This document shows, one piece after another, positions 12,718-24,191 of a DNA stretch of 64,000 bases. Source of the DNA: Amphirosellinia nigrospora (lineage: Eukaryota; Ascomycota; Sordariomycetes; Xylariales; Xylariaceae); the NCBI GenBank assembly GCA_004123355.1, contig SCHM01000003.1, positions 5,599,058-5,663,057 on the forward strand. Reading direction: 5' to 3'. A model generated the notes under the pieces. That model searched no databases. It had not been told where the DNA came from and saw only the letters and a program-made list of their open reading frames with translations. The translations under genes were made by a program, and so were the position numbers. Position 1 is the first letter of the stretch, and every line of letters begins with the position of its first letter.

Positions 12718-13208
12718 GCAATGGGAAGCGTAATGTGATGCGTGATGAGACAAGATCAAGAATGCACAAATGGAACTAAGCTTAATATATACAGGAAAGA
12801 TGTCGTACTTGCGAAATCGCTTGAGGATGGGTGTCTATACGGATATAATAGTATATATGCAACCTTTTATCTTGATCTAAATTGTGATTCATAAAACCGG
12901 AGAGGATCCAGGGGCGAGCTATTTATACGAATAAAATTAAATGAAAGTTATATTAATAGTAGAATGAGTAAGATGTTGTACTAACTATCCTTCACATTAT
13001 CGGTCATAGTATGCTCTTAAGTAAGGAGAGATGAGAGCAGCTTGCCCCTGCCCTGCCATAAATGACATAGGCGTATCTGCCTGCTTTGCATAGGCCGTAC
13101 CTCTTCACAATTAATATAACGCAGGCACGCATTCTATCTCCTCCGAGGACCCCCTTTCATTTGCTCGAGTTAGATTCTTGTAATACCCCCCCCCCCCCCC
13201 CTTGAAGT
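12718..13208. other. Convergent intergenic gap with poly-C run
   Basis: About 490 bp, AT-rich near the ceramidase end, with a 16-base C run at 13186-13201. No coding signal beyond the flanking small gene. Confidence 0.5.
13186..13201 (+). repeat. Homopolymer C run (16 bases)
   Basis: Sixteen consecutive C residues directly after the stop of the small minus-strand gene. Such a run is unstable in replication and in sequencing. Confidence 0.9.
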
Positions 13209-13476
13209 CTAGAGTAATAACCAATTCACTCCCCACCTTCCCGAATACTTAGCACCGTATAGTGTCCAGAGCTCGTACTCAACAATCCAAGTGACGCCCA
13301 CTACGGCAGCGATAGAGACTCGGCCACGCGGTGTCGAAGCCAGACGACGTAGGAAGCCTCGGTTCTGTGCTGGCCGTGGACGTGGCGCGGTAGCTGGTGG
13401 AGGTGAAGTGCGATCTGCCCCCCGGCGCGGCGCGCGTAGTGGTGTTGAGGAGAGGAGTGTTTAGCCGGTATGGCAT
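13209..13476 (-). CDS. Small predicted membrane protein, about 88 aa
   Basis: Reading from the ATG at 13476 gives MPYRLNTPLLNTTTRAAPGG, a Ser/Thr/Arg-rich N-terminal half resembling a mitochondrial targeting region, up to FDTAWPSLY. One base later the frame continues as AAVVGVTWIVEYELWTLYG, a likely transmembrane helix, and ends GRWGVNWLLL at the stop 13209-13211. The two halves join only if one base is added or lost near 13305. The basic, hydroxylated N-terminus followed by one helix and a Trp-rich tail resembles a small inner-membrane subunit, but I do not recognise a family. A longer in-frame upstream extension to 13668 exists but lacks any feature and is probably leader. Confidence 0.5.
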
Positions 13477-14183
13477 TGTGGTTGACTGAGTGGATTTGGT
13501 GTTTGGGATTTGGACGGGATGACCTTGTTTTGAGGAATCCTTATGTTGAGGTGATAGTTGTGGCCTTGGTACCTGCGGTAAGAATGGATGGATGATATGA
13601 TATAGTGAAGCTAGCGATGAGGAAGTTGGGGAATTCGGAATAGCGAGCTCATATATAATACTTAACAAGATACATCAGGCCTATAACATGTTCTATAGGA
13701 GTCGTGTTTGGGTTACGGTCATGTTTAGATGTCATGTCACTGTTAACTAACATGTTAAAATGTAAGGCTTGGCAGTAAGATCGAAGGCAAACTTTTATAG
13801 TTCATCCCAAACGAAATCGTCAAAAAAATCACATAACGATAAAATACAACACACACATGAAGTAACCTGATTGATTTCTTTTCATCATATAAAACATAAC
13901 GTATATGGGTATCTTAACGTTTTCAAACCTGAGCCTTACTATCTAGAATAGAATCATTTGGGCTGTATAGGTAGCTTATAACAGTCTCGGTCAGCCTATA
14001 CCCCCCAGGAAAAAAATGCCAGTTAACGATCGTCCCAACTAAGGTACAAAATTTATACTACATCCCTCAACCCCAGTGCCAATCTTAATCTAACTTAGCC
14101 AGCACATTCTAGTGCAACGAAATGTAAGGGATGGTGCCTCATCATCATCACAATAAATGGTCGTCATCATTAGTGTATCATGT
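13477..14183. other. Intergenic gap, AT-rich
   Basis: About 700 bp holding the small gene's upstream region and the 3' UTR of the deaminase. A CATCATCATCA-type stretch lies near 14140. No gene seen. Confidence 0.5.
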
Positions 14184-15445
14184 TTATGCGCCAACGCTGG
14201 CTAGTCGCTGATGCTGATGCTCGGGTTGAGGAGTCAGTCGGCGGGCGAGATCCGGGACACCCACTCGGTCGGCCATGCGATCCGGAATCAAGTCGGGCGA
14301 CACTGATCTGACGGGGTACTCCGTCGCAGGCGTTGCGCGCAATAGACGCGATGTCATGGGCTGAGGGGCCAAGATAGTCGGGGATTGAACCTCGTCGACG
14401 ACAGTCTTGGGGATGGTTGCCGGCGCTGGGCCAGTCCGGATGCTTGAGGGCAAGATTTGCTCGAACCCCTGGTCTCTCGCGACCTTCTCGATGCTCTTGA
14501 AGTACTGCACGAGCTTGTGTTAGTACAATGGGTTGCCGACGATTAGAGGTAATAAAGCAAGTGCTAGAGTAACCTACTTTCACGGTCTTCACCTGAAGCT
14601 CTAGTGTAGCATCCTCATCGCACACAATCATGGGGTGAGGGTGGAGTTGGAGACTTGAGAGAGTCCACATGTGGTTCACGCCCTGCTCAATGCACCTCTG
14701 CAGAGCTAGCGATTTGCGCGCGCCGAGGATGATGACGACGACTTCTCTCGCCTCGAGGACGGTCTGAACACCGACCGTCAGGGCCATCTTGGGGACCCTC
14801 TCTACATCATTGCCGAAGAAGCGGGAGTTGGCTAGAATGGTGTCGTAGGCAAGGGTCTTGACACGAGTTCGAGAAGCCAAGCTGGAGCCGGGTTCATTGA
14901 ACGCAATGTGACCGTCCTCGCCGATTCCACCAAGGAATAGGTCAATACCTCCGGCGCGCTTGATTTTGTTCTCATACTCGACACACTCGGCTTCTAGGTT
15001 GGGGGCGTTGCCGTTGAGTATGTGCACGTTGTTGGGGTTCACGTTGACGTGAGAGAAGAAGTGCTTCCACATGAACGAATGGTAGCTCTCAGGGTGATCC
15101 CGTGGAATCCCCACGTACTCGTCCTACATGATGTGTTAAACTATGTTGTATGCGTCGGGCATGAAGAGAAAGGCATACCATATTAAAAGTGACAACATTC
15201 TCAAAGGAGATCTAATAAACTACCGTTAGTTAACACACTACTACCTAACACACCATGATACATACTGCGCCGGCCTTGTATTTCTCAACTAATATTCTGT
15301 ATACACCGAGAGGGCTAGAGCCCGTCGGCAGTCCAAGCACGAATGGGTGTGAAGGGGTAGGGTTGAAATGGCGGATCCGGTCGATGATGTAATTGGCCAC
15401 ATACGAGCTGGCAGTTTCGGCGTCGTCGCGGATGATGAGCCTCAT
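14184..15445 (-). CDS. dam1: Glucosamine-6-phosphate deaminase (GlcNAc cluster)
   Basis: Converts glucosamine-6-phosphate to fructose-6-phosphate and ammonia, the last step of GlcNAc catabolism, in the cytosol. Four exons, with introns 15212-15265, 15124-15178 and 14505-14577, give one uninterrupted 359-residue protein, one of the few intact genes in the window. It starts [20 protein letters not shown], then [14 protein letters not shown] (phosphate binding), [17 protein letters not shown] (catalytic Asp), [20 protein letters not shown] (catalytic His/Glu region), [12 protein letters not shown] and [17 protein letters not shown]. The core matches the NagB family. A tail of roughly 90 residues after FEQILPSS, rich in Pro, Arg and Thr, extends beyond the 266 or so residues of bacterial NagB. 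It is divergent to the hexokinase gene. The symbol follows the Trichoderma naming. Confidence 0.93.
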
Positions 15446-18213
15446 GTTGACGATGTGGAATCTAAAACTAGAAGGTCCAATAAAAGAAAGAAGAAAATGT
15501 CTAAGGTGGTATCAAACACGAGCTGAAGTGCAATGGAGTGTGTCTCGTGTTGGGTAGTTCTTGTCTGGGGGAATTAGAGAACACACAGGAGAGCAAACCG
15601 ATACTGGCTTCATAGTCATTATGAGGGGCAGCATCGTCCATAGTGGCAAAGTGATGACAAGGTTTGGTGGTGCTGACAGCAGGAGAATGAAACGTTTAGC
15701 TAGTGTGAACAGGCCGGTCCACCAAAGAGAGAAGCGATCTGGTCCTCGTTGTCCCAGACAGGTTGTGAGGGTGTGGAAGCATCGAGGAGGTCCACCACCA
15801 TTGAACGTTGTAGTTGCTAGCCTTCCTCGCCGAGCTTCCCAACCCACGTCGTTCACGTGTGAGTGAGGATAGTCAGTCATGTGGGACGATATGGTGTCTG
15901 GTTGGTCCACAGGCTCTGCCCGACGACTGGTCGGTCGATCCTATCAACCTGCCTTCTCCGGCGATCTCGGCATTACTCAGGGATCGAGAGGATAGAAAGG
16001 TTTCTGTTAGGCACACTAACAGACATGGTGGAGGGCTTTTCTGGTCGGTGCCTGACACTTGAACTAATGCGACGTTCCCGCAGACGGGAGCGAACCCGGT
16101 TCACGCTCAAGAGCTAAGAGCTAAAAGTCGATCCACGACGATGGCACATTGGGAGAATCTATGCTAGCTATATGCTTGCGTTTCGAGAAACGGAATGGAA
16201 ACAGCATGCAAGTCGGCGACATTCAATATGGGGTCTTAACAGAGCCTCAACACCAAATTCGGATTAGGGTCCATGAACTATTGCAGCGACACTGTATTTA
16301 TGCATCGGCCATATTGCGGTTCCAGCAGGTGGATGAGGCATGTCTGCTCGAGCATCTCCATCCCGCGCCTGCATCTTGGCCTAGGAAGATAGATAAACTC
16401 TGAATAAGAATGAGGCTGCTGATTCGTAGATAGCGATGCTTCATTGCGTAGCATTAGCATTACAGATACTTGACTGAACTCGCATGGGGCGGGGTGAGCG
16501 GGACGGAGATCTCCTTTTGTTATGCTTTGGAGATCAGATCACTAGCCACACTACATGACATGGACATGGGGTTCGATATGCTGCCGTATTGCTTTTCCGC
16601 GTTGGTTGGTTGGTTCCAGCCTCATCAAACACCTAACCTCCGAGATATGTGGTTGTATTATGATTAAAATAAGATTGGCCCAACCAAAGGTCATTGGCTA
16701 AATTGCACGACATGGCATTGACGATTCGTGAAAAGTCACGACAAGCCATGATGTGGCTTGTAGAGAGAGTCCAGTCAATCAATTCGAGATGATCCTTGCC
16801 CTTTAAATTTAAATGGTACTAGTCTAGCATCTGGTAACAAGCACAAAGTCTACTTTTCGGGGCCTACAACGTTACATCACAATCCAATTCCCTGAACACC
16901 CATCTCGCAGCGCCGAGCAGGAATGATACAAACCACCCACGGTAAGACATTCTGGCCCGTTGTCCAATTGGCGTCCAGCAAACCTGGTTACGCTCCCAAT
17001 CTCGCCATCGGCATGGTATGTCTTTTCCCTCTTCCTGCGGTGGTTACAGCACTTTTGGCTGCACTCCATCGAATCTGCTGCTCTACCTACACGAAACGAG
17101 AGCCCTGGTAACGCCATCTCCCGCTGACGCCGACGGCAGCACCATCCACAAAGTCACCTGCCTAGGCCAGCATTGTTGGCGACGACAGATCTTCCAACCT
17201 GCCCCATACTGCCCCCGTATTGATTGTCCCATCTGCCCTGCGCGCGTTCCATTCGACGATCGAGCTATTCTCTTCTCTTTAGTCCATGCGTACGTTTTGC
17301 TTTAGTACACTAAGTAGATTTGACTAGTCTGAGTCTGTCAAGCGCCATTATCTGCGCCCGTATCTTTCCATAGCTTTGTAACTTCGTGTAGTCGATCGTC
17401 CATTTCTCTTGTTACAACAGGGGTCCTATATCAGCGGGACACAACTTGTATTGTGCGCATTCGTGGTTGGCGGTGATTGTTTATCTCTGTTGGTCGTCGG
17501 TCGACCGCTGTTACACGTGTACAATCGATTGTTGCTTGTCTGCTCACCTGCTCTGGTTTGTTTTGCGGTCCGCTTGGTTGTCTGTCGTATTTACAGTAGA
17601 GGGTATCACCATCTATCCGACGAACCCCCCTTATTCATCCACCCGCATACAGTTACTTCGTTCATAACGACCACTCCTCTCGTTATTACCTACTAGACGA
17701 CATATTATTGTATCTACTTATTTACTGCTTGCACATCATTCGCTCGTATATTGCATCACTTATTCGTGCTGTAACTTACCATTGGGGTTGTCGCCCTGTC
17801 CCGTTACCTGCGTTTCTTCTCCCAGTTCGAGCTTTGCGGTTGGCTCCTTATTGTCGTCTCATCTGGGGATCGTACATGGCCCAGATCCAACCATCGGGCC
17901 TTCATCAACCTCTACATACATCATAGCAATTGTACCGGCAGGTTTCATTTCTTCCGCCCCAGCCCTTTTGCCGCCTATACGGGTCTCGACGCGCCCCTTT
18001 GAACAACGTACAGCCTACGCTCGCTTGCCCTGACCTCACATGCTCCCTTGACGTTGCTACCTATTCTAAGACATGGCAAGCATTTCTTGAGAGGTAGATC
18101 TTAGGTCCAGTTAGCCACTCACGTTGCGTTGTGTTTCATCCAGGGCTTGCGTGTCCTGGCGTTCATGATTTAAATTATATCCCCCCCACCCCCCACCTCC
18201 AAGCAAGTCGTTC
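15446..18213. promoter_or_regulatory. Long divergent intergenic region between deaminase and GlcNAc-kinase genes
   Basis: About 2.8 kb separates the two starts, long for a fungal promoter. The last 800 bp before the hexokinase start is strongly pyrimidine-biased, ending in a C-rich tract at 18181-18199, typical of a fungal leader. Two CACAAA cores (16842-16847 and 17147-17152) match the core of Ndt80-type sites (CRCAAA), which could serve the cluster's regulator, but such cores are expected by chance at this length. Short frames here show no protein motif. Confidence 0.45.
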
Positions 18214-20012
18214 TTGTCCCTTGTCATGCGGCCACTCGTTTCTGCAATGACAACATTAAGAAAATCGTTACTGGCGGCTCTCAAGTCGTTCCTCCGGGGC
18301 AAGTCCTTTTTACAGGCGTTGTTCGCGTTCTGGATCAGCCCCCGGAAGTTAAAAGATCAACGTGCCAATGCCAAGACGAAGAGGGCCTTGAGGACTCTTG
18401 CGGAATTCCTAAGGGAAGCAGAGGCGCTGTTTCTGAATCCAATCGAGGGAGACGGGCTGAGGGCATTCTCTTCAGATCTGAAGACTCAATTCCGGGAACG
18501 GTTACAGACACATGCCGAATGCATGCTCCCATCTTTTAACCATCTCTTACCTACCGGTAAGGAGATCGGTCAATATCTAGCCCTCGATGTCGGAGGATCA
18601 ACACTACGGGTTGCATTGGTGAAGTTAAGAGGTCGGGAAACCGAGGGGAAAGAATGTGAGATCATACGGATGATAAGCTTCAAAATCACACCGGAGATCA
18701 AGAGGCTTGAAGGCATGGCCTTCTTCGATTGGATGGCCATGAGGATACACGATGTAATTCACAAGGATGGAGTAGTCAACATCCAGGAACCGATACCTAT
18801 GGGCTTAGCATGGAGCTTCCCAGTCGAGTAAGTTCTCCTTTAGTATATTTCTAAACGTACTGACGAATTCGAAGACAAGTGTCCTAGGTGGTGGCCTATT
18901 AATGGGAATGGGTAAAGGCTTCCTTGCAACCAATGGTCTATTAGGTCAAGACCTAGGAGAAATCATCAAGTTTGCCTGCCAGAAACGTGGCCTTAATGTG
19001 CAACTTGCTTCAATCATCAATGATAGCACTGCAACTCTATTGTCTCAGGCTTACACACACGCCGAGACACGGTTCGGCCTCATTCTGGGTACTGGCACAA
19101 ACATAGCTGTGCATCTCCCCGTGTCAGCCATCGGTCACTTCAAGTATGGCAACCGCCCCCAGAGTTGGTTCGACTCGGCTCGTCATGTCATCGTCAACAC
19201 GGAATTGGGGATGTTTGGACATGACATTCTCCCCATGACTCGCTGGGATGAGCTTCTCAACGCCTCGCACCCGCGTCCCGACTTCCAGCCGCTTGAGCAC
19301 CTCCTGAGCGGTTACTACTTGGGTGAGATATGTCGGCTTGCAATCGTGGAGGCAGTTGAGACGGCAGGTTTGCTAGGTGGCGAGTTACCGCCTTCGCTTG
19401 CTGACCCTTACTCACTTGACACTGAGCTCCTCTCTCGAATGGAAGCGTTAGTATAACCCATATCCATATTCTCGATCGCCTTTACTCATTGAAAGCATCA
19501 TGTCAACGCCCTTAGATGAGTATAGTCAAAGCTAACATGCAAACGGACACAGTGATACCTCTACCACACTCGAGAAAGCCCTGGTGGCCTTCACATCTGC
19601 GCACCCATGCACCATTCCTGCCACTCCGGCCGACATAACCGCGATCCGGACACTCGCCTATTTCATCTCGCAGCGGTCGTCAGCCTTGCTCGGCGCAGCC
19701 GTATTCTCGCTCTGGGAGCTGAGGTACGAAGCAGCGATCGAGCAGGTGTGTGAAGACACGGAGGAGAAGCCTGCGGTTGAAGAAGACCTTACCGTGTCGC
19801 CGCACACCAAGGTCGCCTTTACTGGCTCTGTCATTGAACATTACCCCGGCTATCTGGCCCAGTGCCAAGAACACATCGCCACCCTAGTCTCCGGTGCCGA
19901 GAACCCTATTCTAGCCGCGGGTTCCATCGATCTCGTCCCAGCGGTCGAGAGTTCGATTATTGGCGCTGCTGTCGCGCTGGGGTGTGCAATTGCTGAGGGG
20001 CAGGCAGCATAG
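18214..20012 (+). CDS. hxk3: Divergent hexokinase, probable N-acetylglucosamine kinase (GlcNAc cluster)
   Basis: Probably phosphorylates GlcNAc to GlcNAc-6-phosphate in the cytosol. The hexokinase fold is clear: [18 protein letters not shown] (phosphate-1), [17 protein letters not shown] (sugar binding), [31 protein letters not shown] (phosphate-2), [11 protein letters not shown] and [17 protein letters not shown]. The adenosine motif of ordinary hexokinases (SGKGAA) is replaced by [12 protein letters not shown], and several other motifs depart from glucose kinases, as expected for the HXK3 group. Possible starts are 18214, 18226 and 18247; the last gives [16 protein letters not shown]. Introns lie near 18828-18877 and 19455-19552, but at both junctions the phases fail by one base, which I attribute to small indels. 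Activity is inferred from family and cluster position. Confidence 0.82.
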
Positions 20013-21149
20013 ATAATACAGCATTTTTCATGCGTGGCGAAGGTGGTGTATATATTTGCTTCGAGCCAATTTTTTTGGTTCTTATTTTATGCATGATGCC
20101 TGGGGAAGACCATATTGACTTTTGTTTTTATTGATTTCAACGGGCCATAGGGTACACAGTATCCTAAACCTATCGGGGAAAGACAAAGAAGTAGTATTTA
20201 TCGGACCAGCTGTTGTAGACGACATTATGATGGAGGGCACATATTTTATGGGTAGAGCGGCTGGTGATAATGATCCCGCGATGCATTTTCCCTCGCTTTT
20301 AGCTGCGTATATATTACTATGAACATAACCTCCCTATATTTGCCAATGCAATGAATTTCGTTTTGTTTTACACGAGAAACAGTGCATTTTACACAACAGA
20401 CGCTAGTTTTCGAGCCGCCTTCCATACATCCTTCATCAGGTATGGTATTCATATTCAAACTAGAAAACCTGCAGGAAACATTTCTATCTCTGCCGTGGAA
20501 CGCTAGTAACTGGGAATACCAACTATCAATCCATGTAACCACAACCCTTGATACTAATGAACCATGGGAAGATCATCGGTGGGTTAGATCTCGATGTCTG
20601 TACAAGCGTCCCTCCCTGTCTGACATACGCCAACTCGCCCACCCAAAGAGCATCCAATCGAAATTCATGGTTTTGATTCAACGGGCACATTCGTCACGGG
20701 GAAATTGTTTAACATTTGTGACACCCTCAATTCCAACTAATGGGATTGTGTCCCGACAGGTCTTTCTCTTATTACCACCGCTGACGAGGTGATCTACTTG
20801 AACATTCCAACTTCTACCTATCATAGTTCCACATACTTTCCTATTATTTCCATCCTTTTACTATTTGTTTCAAAAGAATCACTTAATACCCAGAATATAA
20901 CATTATGACACTACTGTATCTAAGCACCCCCTTCCTTGTCTATATCCAGGTCTAGCCCAAGTTAGCTTTGATACTTATCATGATTCCCTATCGCCAATCA
21001 AAGACTACAACAATAGGTAATGTTGCAATCATAATGGTACACCGCCGGAAACACACGGACCTCAATGATGCTATTGGTGAGACATGTAGGAAAAACGATA
21101 CAATTGGACGAGGGCTCAAGCGAGATCCTACTTCGCCTCAGTCATACAT
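20013..21149. other. Intergenic gap downstream of hexokinase gene
   Basis: About 1.1 kb. Contains the hexokinase 3' UTR and AT-rich sequence. Frames up to 136 codons occur at 20382-20792 but carry no motif and are probably chance. Confidence 0.45.
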
Positions 21150-21884
21150 TTGATCAGGAGACACCGCCCACATTAGGCAGCTTATAATTAAAAAGACTAT
21201 AAGATACCGGCCGAGCTTCGGCGCGTACTGGCTCGCCGCCGCACGGGTGTAACGACCGGAATGCATGATGGGAGCTCACATACATTCTCCATTTCATACT
21301 CGTTGGCATGCCCATCCTGGCGATTTGGCGACCTTCGAGAGCGAGACCGGTGCTTCGTCGATGAGTGTCTTGCCATTGGGAAACTCTGCAGTAGCAAAAA
21401 GTATTAGTGGTGGGCGCAACAATAGGCACCCGAGTTAAACGAATTGAAGTAACTGTCAGACATAAAACATTCTTCCCCTTAGCGTGGGCATGGTACATGT
21501 GAATAGCCTCGCTTTTGACCTGATAAACATCGCAAAAACCGCCCACTTCCGAAGCAATAACTACAAACCGCCCTCGGACATGACTGCACCACTTGATATA
21601 TCTAAAGCAACAACATAAAAATCAAATAATACTTGTATAAATGTAGCATGGACATACAGTAAGCAAAGTTATGAAGCAGAGGCTAAAGGCGGTAGATCTT
21701 GCATTTGAGGCAACACAAGTCACGCTGCAAGAGCTTACTATTTGACTAAAGGACAATAACTAACTCACACTTGAAGAACTACAAAGAAGGACGACTTGAT
21801 ACTGCACGCAACCGCGTCGAAGCCAAAGTTCGGCGGCCAGAAGAATAGGCTAGCAACTTGCCGAGAAAGTCTATATGCGTACAT
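21150..21884 (-). pseudogene. Possible degraded or error-broken gene, unknown family
   Basis: Several protein-like segments follow one another on the minus strand: a start MYAYRLSRQVASLFFWPPNF (21884), a segment FVVIASEVGGFCDVYQVKSE (about 21485-21560), a segment EFPNGKTLIDEAPVSLSKVA (about 21320-21390) and a C-terminal hydrophobic helix RYLIVFLIISCLMWAV ending at 21150. GT-AG intron-like gaps lie at 21725-21770 and 21602-21657. Against a live gene are in-frame stops in two segments and splice phases that do not all match. No family recognised. It sits inside the GlcNAc cluster, between hxk3 and ron1. It could also be chance. Confidence 0.2.
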
Positions 21885-22389
21885 CGACCTATGAGCTCCC
21901 TGCTAAGGAGCTTAATACCGAGAGATAGAAAGAGGATAAACCTAGCCAGCTATAGTATAACAACAATTGGAAACGTGTAATAACACTACTATAACGAGAC
22001 AAAGTAAAGACAACACAAGGTAGTCTACCGCTGCACAATGCGGATTCAAAGAGATATCAAGGGGTATATTGAGGTTGCAATAACAACCAATCTCCTCAGA
22101 GACCTAGATTCCCGCCTCAGGCACAGCAGCTCAAACACCATAAAAACAACGGGGACGCCCCATAGCTTCCCCTGGTATACTACATAGGCCAGTAACGCAA
22201 TCGTCGCCTGACTGGCCACGGACAAGATGGATACGCTTAACAAAAAGAGAATACACAAAATTTTCCTTGTCATGCTAGAAAAATGATTTCACACCGTAAC
22301 CTCGTGCAGTTGTCGTAAGTGGACCATTCTCGTTCCCTCTTGGTCCTATTTTTGCTCGCTTGAATCATGCATGGTCGTCGAGGCCCATG
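21885..22389. other. Intergenic gap, AT-rich, with one hydrophobic frame
   Basis: A minus-strand frame at 22046-22273 encodes 75 residues starting MTRKILCILFLLSVSILSVA with two hydrophobic stretches. It could be a short membrane protein, but nothing else supports it. The rest is AT-rich with no feature. Confidence 0.3.
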
Positions 22390-24191
22390 TCAGTCTGCCG
22401 AAAAATATCTCTTCGATTTGCTCCTAATCTGCTGCGCTTTGATCTCTTGTGGTAAAGATATATGATGCACAAGATGTGGTCGATAAACTGTATCGACAAG
22501 TGGTGTCCTATAACGCGTTAGTAAATAAGCAAATCTCCTTATTATGGTCACGACTAACCAATCATCCACACTCAGCGGGAAATATTCGTATAATTCCTCG
22601 TCTTCTTCTCCTGGACTACCTCCCATAGCATGACTTGTAGATGTCCGCTGTATTCGCGGGCTCGTTAGAGATTCTGTAGTCGAGCGATTATTTGGGCTGC
22701 GTTCGTCTTCCGAAAGCGATAGGTTAATCGGGGCGGATATAGTAGATGAACCATTTTTTAGACTCTTATCCCAGTTGTTCAATTTATTGGGACTTTCCTG
22801 ACCCCATCCTGGAACAGGCGGCCTGTTTAGATTTGGCGATAAGGCCATCCTCTTGGCAGGATGTTGCTGGTTATTTTGCCCATTTCCTGGTGTTGGGGAG
22901 CGACCCAATCGCCCGACCGAGCACCATTGAGTGACGAATACTGATTTAATCCCTGCGATGAATCTGTCTTCTCGGTTTTGAAATTCGGGGTAGGCGCCGT
23001 GCTGGCGTCGCTTTGCGTGCGAGGTCTCTCGCCGTTGCTCGGGACCTTCTTATCCCTGTAAGAGGGACATCTTTTTTACTGTCGAAGTTTCGCGGGCTCC
23101 GTCCACGCACAATTACTGGCCCGCTCTGAATATCGGCGATCTTCATCATTTCGCCGCTGGCTTTCATTTTCCCCAATAAACTAATCTGCACCACGTAATG
23201 TTGTTGCAGACCTTTCCGGCGACCGTTGTTTGCCGTGGCACTCTTGAATTGCAAGCGTTTCCACGAAACATTTAGACTGACCCGGTGGCCGTCGATTTCT
23301 TGGCCGCCGCTTAGGTCTAGCAGGATTTTGGGCGGTGCACCCTGCACTTTCGTTTCCTGGCCCTCGCCGAGGGCTGGATTATTGCTCTTCCATGGTATAC
23401 TAATCACCTCAGTCGGCTTTCCTTCGATACTCTCAATTGCCGAGATAGAAGCGTAAAACTCCACAATAGGGATCGCGCGCCCTTGCTCGTTCATGACCTG
23501 TGTGCAATGCCTTGGCATGCTGATCTGCCCTGAGCATTGCCAAAGATTCCGCCGGTAACACGTGAGTTCCAGAGGGCGACCTGTCGTCTCTCCCCCGAAA
23601 ACATCTTCGGCAACGAAAAACATGCCGTATAATTCGGCTGTCATGTGTATCTCCGAGTATGTGCCTAGAGCATCGTCTAAAGGAGTAGCCTTGACGGCTG
23701 TAGCAGAGAAGCCCAAAAGTTTGTCGTCGGGTTGCTGGGGCGAGGATCCTTCATCGTGCAAGGTCTCGGGGTTTGGTGTGGTTTCATAGGGTCTTGAGTA
23801 ATTGAAAGGGTCCTCGAAGGTGGTTGTAAACGTATCAAAGTCGACCGACGGCGTGAAGTTGAAGGGTGGAATGGTTCCATTGACATTTTCTCTACCCAAG
23901 TTTTAGTATCATACGTAAGACAACACACACGGCAGATCTCTTTGCGCATTCCAACCTTAGTCTCTTCAAGGGATAAAGGGCGCACCGATCGCCGGGACCT
24001 GACCTAACTTACAGCATAGCATCGTCAAAATTTATTTCCGCGTCAAACCCTTCGATTCCGAGTCCCGGACCGGCCATGGCGGGATTCAGTCCTATGGGCT
24101 CGCCAGGACCAGGCGCCGGCATCGAGTTGAAAGCCGCCATTGCATCGTAGGGGCTGATAGCCCCGTTTCGGCGTTTGTCCGAGGTCCCGAT
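22390..24191 (-). CDS. ron1: Ndt80-like (p53-fold) transcription factor, GlcNAc cluster regulator
   Basis: Probable DNA-binding activator of the surrounding GlcNAc genes. The first readable exon (24013-24191) gives TSDKRRNGAISPYDAMAAFN and ends FDAEINFDDAML; intron 23892-24012 leads into ENVNGTIPPFNF. The Ndt80/PhoG-type domain spans roughly 23050-23700, with TYSEIHMTAELYGMFFVAED, LTCYRRNLWQCSGQISMP, VSLNVSWKRLQFKSATANN and GLQQHYVVQISLLGKM. A disordered Ser/Pro tail follows, and after intron 22508-22558 the conserved end TPLVDTVYRPHLVHH...KSKRYFSAD. Two frame changes occur, near 23045 (one G short in a G run) and near 22910. The true ATG is unclear: an in-frame TAG at 24192-24194 doubles as a splice acceptor, so a further 5' exon probably exists; otherwise ATG 24140 would be used. 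Same family as Neurospora VIB-1 and Aspergillus XprG; cluster position favours RON1. Confidence 0.85.

Noticed and set aside
15561-16117. Frames in the deaminase/kinase divergent region
   Set aside because: No domain and frequent overlap of both strands; the region behaves like a long promoter.
17409-17926. Hydrophobic plus-strand frames before the hexokinase gene
   Set aside because: The hydrophobicity follows from the T/C-rich leader sequence rather than from a membrane protein; frames overlap without motif.
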